Virus record (IMG/VR): IMGVR_UViG_3300024262_000102
Span: 1-38,313 of that record
Strand: one strand, 5' to 3'
Origin: a virus
DNA length: 38,313 nt
Made by a program: the position numbers and the translations under genes. The notes under the pieces are model-generated. The model did not search any database and was not told the DNA's origin. It saw only the letters and a program-made list of their open reading frames with translations. How positions within the stretch are numbered: the first letter of the stretch is position 1; every line of letters starts with the position of its first letter. Positions 36,233 to 38,313 of this stretch are shown here, piece by piece.

Positions 36233-37026
36233 TAATTTTCCTTATCTGCATCGTTAATTAAAAAATCTCTCTTAACTAACACTTGTTGGGGTAATCTTCT
36301 AGCTACCTTCTGACCAGTAGCTATATCATACTCCTGTGTAACCCTTAACTCATGCATAACATTAAGGACAGCATACACTGGATTAGCAACATAAGTAATA
36401 GATAATACCTCACCCATCTCTTCCACATCATTATAATATGGTGCCTTACCCGGTAACCATTTTATACTGCCGTCTTCTATTGTATAATCAACTCCATCGG
36501 TGTACTCAAATAATACATTATTTCTTACAGAGGCCATATACTCTATACTTACAATAGGGTAGCGTAGGTGTTGCTTACCATCTGATGTAGTCTCATATTC
36601 TTTTATATCGTTTAATCTTACTTGAAAGTCTGGACAAACAAGCCTGTCAAATGTATTGAAGTCAGCTTGTCCACCAACATCATACTCTGTAGGGAATGTT
36701 ATGATGGCTGTCCCTATCTCCCATACTCCCTGGACCTCAAACATCTTCTCAAGTGTATTGTTTGTAAATACACCCCATATCTCTTTGCCTGGTAGATGGA
36801 TTATCTGCGAGTCATCACAGAACGGACACTCTGGATGATGGTTATTTGCATTTAAACTCTTCATATTTGGACAAGGAGCTGCAATCTGATGCACAAATCT
36901 TATCCCTCTATTCTGAAGCAGCTGATTAAAGCTTTGACCTCTCAAACTTGGGTCTGGTATATAATCTGGCATGAATTTGCCGGACGACCTTGGTGAAGGA
37001 TTATAGTCTTGTGAGGGTTTATCCAT
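36232..37026 (-). CDS. Neck/virion protein with a Cys/His cluster, first gene of the tail block
   Basis: 264 aa. The start ATG has SD AGGAGA and lies about 20 bases from a predicted transcription start. Residues ~41-72 (RFVHQIAAPCPNM ... NNHHPECPFCDD) contain C52, H63, H64, C67 and C70, a likely metal-binding knuckle. The rest is beta-rich (WEIGTAIITFPTEYDVGG, YMASVRNNVLFEYTDGVDYT, EVLSITYVANPVYAVLNVMH). I do not recognise the family, but proteins with a similar N-terminal zinc cluster followed by beta domains occur near neck genes in large phages. Position at the start of the neck/tail block suggests a head-tail connector component. Confidence 0.65.
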   Translation of the reverse strand: MDKPSQDYNPSPRSSGKFMPDYIPDPSLRGQSFNQLLQNRGIRFVHQIAAPCPNMKSLNANNHHPECPFCDDSQIIHLPGKEIWGVFTNNTLEKMFEVQGVWEIGTAIITFPTEYDVGGQADFNTFDRLVCPDFQVRLNDIKEYETTSDGKQHLRYPIVSIEYMASVRNNVLFEYTDGVDYTIEDGSIKWLPGKAPYYNDVEEMGEVLSITYVANPVYAVLNVMHELRVTQEYDIATGQKVARRLPQQVLVKRDFLINDADKEN

Positions 37027-37051
37027 TGTGTCTCCTAATATCTACACTACA

Positions 37052-37060
37052 ATTATACCA
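37052..37060 (-). promoter_or_regulatory. Extended -10 promoter of the neck/tail operon
   Basis: TGGTATAAT on the minus strand is a perfect TGnTATAAT. It lies 26 bases before the ATG of the 264-aa gene; transcription would begin near 37045, giving a leader of about 20 bases containing the AGGAGA SD. No convincing -35 at 17 bases. It is one half of a divergent promoter region. Confidence 0.6.
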
Positions 37061-37095
37061 AATATGGACTTTAAACTTATTACAAGATTATACAG

Positions 37096-37106
37096 TATAA
37101 TATAAT
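37096..37106 (+). promoter_or_regulatory. Candidate -10 element of the rightward small-gene operon
   Basis: Two overlapping perfect TATAAT hexamers (37096-37101 and 37101-37106) lie 27-32 bases before the ATG at 37133. TTAAAC at 37071-37076 could be a weak -35 with a 19-base spacer to the first hexamer. With the opposite promoter at 37052-37060 this makes a compact divergent control region of 106 bases. Confidence 0.5.
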
Positions 37107-37132
37107 AAGAGATAATATAAACCAACAAAAGA

Positions 37133-37357
37133 ATGTATTACATGGAAGTATTGGAAAAGATTGTCAGACTTAAGGGTAATTGCTTGTCAGTGCTTATATG
37201 TACTCACTGCCCCTTTAAGAAAGAATGCTTACCGTCTTTTTTGGATAAAGAGTCAAGGTTTTCCCAAAAGAAAAGGTTTAACATAGCATTGAGTGCCTTA
37301 GCTAATGCAGCAATACTCGATGACAATTGCTACCAAGAGACTGTGAATGGAAACTGA
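37133..37357 (+). CDS. Small Cys-rich protein of unknown function
   Basis: 74 aa from ATG 37133, or 71 aa from ATG 37142 in the same frame. Neither start has a strong SD. Counting from the second Met, C14, C20, C23 and C29 (GNCLSVLICTHCPFKKEC) form a likely zinc-binding knuckle, with a further Cys near the C-terminus. The remainder is basic and helical (KKRFNIALSALANAAI). I recognise no family. It is the first gene of a rightward operon divergent from the tail block and overlaps the next gene by 11 bases. It could be a small regulator. Confidence 0.6.
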   Translation: MYYMEVLEKIVRLKGNCLSVLICTHCPFKKECLPSFLDKESRFSQKKRFNIALSALANAAILDDNCYQETVNGN

Positions 37358-37511
37358 GGACTATAGAGTCATCGGTGTAACCATCGAAGACTACCTAACA
37401 TGTGAGATTAGTGAGAGAAGACTCAAGAAAGACGAGACATTAGATGATTTACTACATGACATAGAAAAAGATGACTTTATAACCCTGATTGGCTTCATAT
37501 ACGAAAAGTAA
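37347..37511 (+). CDS. Small acidic protein of unknown function
   Basis: 54 codons from ATG 37347 to TAA 37511, beginning METEDYRVIGV and ending TLIGFIYEK. It overlaps the 3' end of the 74-aa gene by 11 bases in another frame, which suggests translational coupling; only a weak AGAG lies upstream. The protein is acidic, with a beta-like start and end and a charged helix between (SERRLKKDETLDDLLHDIEK). No known family. Confidence 0.55.
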   Translation: METEDYRVIGVTIEDYLTCEISERRLKKDETLDDLLHDIEKDDFITLIGFIYEK

Positions 37512-37594
37512 CCCCGTTACATCACAAACATCGCGACTCAAACCCAAAAACCGATTTGATTTTTTATCGAGAGCAAACCGAAAGGAGGGAAGAG

Positions 37595-37825
37595 ATGAGC
37601 ACAAAAAATAGTTACACGAAAGAAGAGATTGACGCGATACAGCCATCTAACAGTCCACTTTCAAAGAGCGTTATAAAGTTATTAAATCGCCCAGATATTA
37701 AAAAGTGTTTGGATGAATTGTTAGAAATAGAATATGAGATTGATGAAGAAAGAGAAGAGCAACTACGTAATGAAAATAACAGGTTGCTTGAGGAATTTGA
37801 ACAAAGATTTAGTAAAGCAGCTTGA
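37595..37825 (+). CDS. Small helical protein of unknown function
   Basis: 76 aa from ATG 37595, chosen because AAAGGAGGG lies seven bases upstream; an in-frame ATG 13 codons earlier has no SD. The N-terminus is polar (MSTKNSYTKEEIDAIQPSN), followed by two helices (SKSVIKLLNRPDIKKCLDEL and EIDEEREEQLRNENNRLLEE) with heptad-like leucines, so it may dimerise. No DNA-binding motif or family is recognised. It is third in the rightward operon, 83 bases after the 54-aa gene. Confidence 0.7.
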   Translation: MSTKNSYTKEEIDAIQPSNSPLSKSVIKLLNRPDIKKCLDELLEIEYEIDEEREEQLRNENNRLLEEFEQRFSKAA

Positions 37826-37942
37826 ATCTCCGTTGGAGCTGTACACTAAAAGAGCTTGAAAGGTTTACCGACTAACAGGCTCACATAAAGAAAGCATGGA
37901 CAATTTGGTAGTTGTCAACAAACATGCAGCAAACACAACTAT

Positions 37943-37985
37943 AGGGGCAATCTTTGGAATCAAAGTTGCCCCTTTTGCTTTTTAG
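37943..37985 (+). terminator. Rho-independent terminator / possible attenuator
   Basis: AGGGGCAA at 37943-37950 pairs with TTGCCCCT at 37966-37973, and CTTTG (37952-37956) with CAAAG (37961-37965), separated by one bulged T and a four-base loop. The stem of 13 pairs is followed by TTTGCTTTTT. It ends the transcript of the three small genes, but the next gene starts only about 20 bases later with no promoter in between, so it may act as an attenuator. Confidence 0.85.
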
Positions 37986-38004
37986 GATATGCGGAGGTAT
38001 GTAT

Positions 38005-38313
38005 ATGATAAAAACAGCACGGACAAAGTTAATGGAAGCATACATAAACTTGATTGGTGATTTCCTAATTGACTCCATGAGTGCCCCGCTTTTAAAAGAA
38101 GAGCTGGAGGCAATATTAGATGAGGACTTAACAGTAGAGGATTTTCATGATATTATAAAAGAGAATGCACGAGTGTATGATATTTACATGATAAAGTATA
38201 AGCCACACGATAAAGCACACTACAATGGTTACCTACAGCTCGGCGATCGCAAGGTAGGGGAAATATCCATGGAGGCAAGGAAAGATGAGAAAAAGGCTAC
38301 TGTAGGTGGTATT
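38005..38313 (+). CDS. Hypothetical protein, 3' end outside the window
   Basis: 103 codons are visible from ATG 38005 to the right edge without a stop. GGAGG at 37993-37997 gives a seven-base spacing to this ATG; the in-frame ATG at 37999 is too close to the SD. The visible part begins MIKTARTKLMEAYIN, then has an acidic helical region (LKEELEAILDEDLTVEDFHD) and a beta-like end (NGYLQLGDRKVGEISMEARK). No family is recognised. It follows a terminator by about 20 bases, so its expression probably depends on read-through. Confidence 0.7.
   Translation, partial: MIKTARTKLMEAYINLIGDFLIDSMSAPLLKEELEAILDEDLTVEDFHDIIKENARVYDIYMIKYKPHDKAHYNGYLQLGDRKVGEISMEARKDEKKATVGGI

Noticed and set aside
37896-37985. 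29-codon open frame beginning MDNLVVVNKH and ending in the terminator T-run
   Set aside because: No Shine-Dalgarno and it reads through both arms of the terminator hairpin. I mention it only as a possible leader peptide, not as a gene.
37881-38078. 65-codon minus-strand frame over the terminator region
   Set aside because: It crosses the terminator and the start of the rightward gene and has no recognisable initiation signal.
1-38313. CRISPR arrays, tRNA genes, rRNA and insertion sequences
   Set aside because: I saw no regularly spaced short repeats, no tRNA cloverleaf with TTCRA arm in the gaps, and no transposase or terminal inverted repeats. The gaps are too short for most of these.

Overview
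The window is part of the genome of a contractile-tailed double-stranded DNA phage (myovirus morphology, Caudoviricetes). The evidence is a run of recognisable myovirus virion genes: tail sheath, tube-fold proteins, tail-assembly chaperones, tape measure, hub, spike, gp25/GpW-type wedge, baseplate J, a GpI-like protein, fibres and a collar-domain protein. The DNA is A+T-rich. Nearly every gene has a clear Shine-Dalgarno sequence, and several gaps carry sigma70-type extended -10 elements (TGnTATAAT). This points to a low-GC bacterial host that uses SD-led translation, but the host cannot be named from the sequence. No capsid, portal, terminase, replication or lysis genes are visible, so the genome extends beyond both ends.

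Layout. Positions 1-37026 are one block of genes on the minus strand, transcribed from right to left. It begins at a promoter near 37055 with a neck/head-tail region: a 264-aa Cys/His-containing protein, an inserted HNH endonuclease, a Nudix-domain fusion protein, two tail-completion-like proteins and a small basic protein. Next comes the tail sheath (32319-30139), then a strong terminator followed at once by a new promoter and a 5'-leader hairpin. Three tube-fold genes follow (29989-28261). After them come two tail-assembly chaperone genes joined by a textbook -1 slippery heptamer, then the tape measure (27366-24388). The baseplate follows: hub, spike with a beta-helical tip, two less clear components, a LysM plus gp25 fusion, a giant 2300-aa J protein and a GpI-like protein. 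The fibre cluster closes the block: 1034 aa, 796 aa, 729 aa with three tandem repeats, a 193-aa collar protein and a gene cut by the left edge.

Positions 37133-38313 are on the plus strand, diverging from the tail block: small genes of unknown function (74, 54 and 76 aa), a Rho-independent terminator, and a gene cut by the right edge that starts only about 20 bases after the terminator.

The genes are tightly packed, with TAATG, TAGTG and TTGGTAG stop/start overlaps, so many are probably translationally coupled. The order runs from neck to sheath and tube, tape measure, hub, wedge and fibres. The most notable observations are the -1 frameshift site between the chaperones, the J protein with about 1800 extra residues of repeated modules that are shared with neighbouring proteins, the tube-gene triplication, the terminator/promoter switch between sheath and tube, and the Nudix and homing-endonuclease genes embedded in the neck operon.
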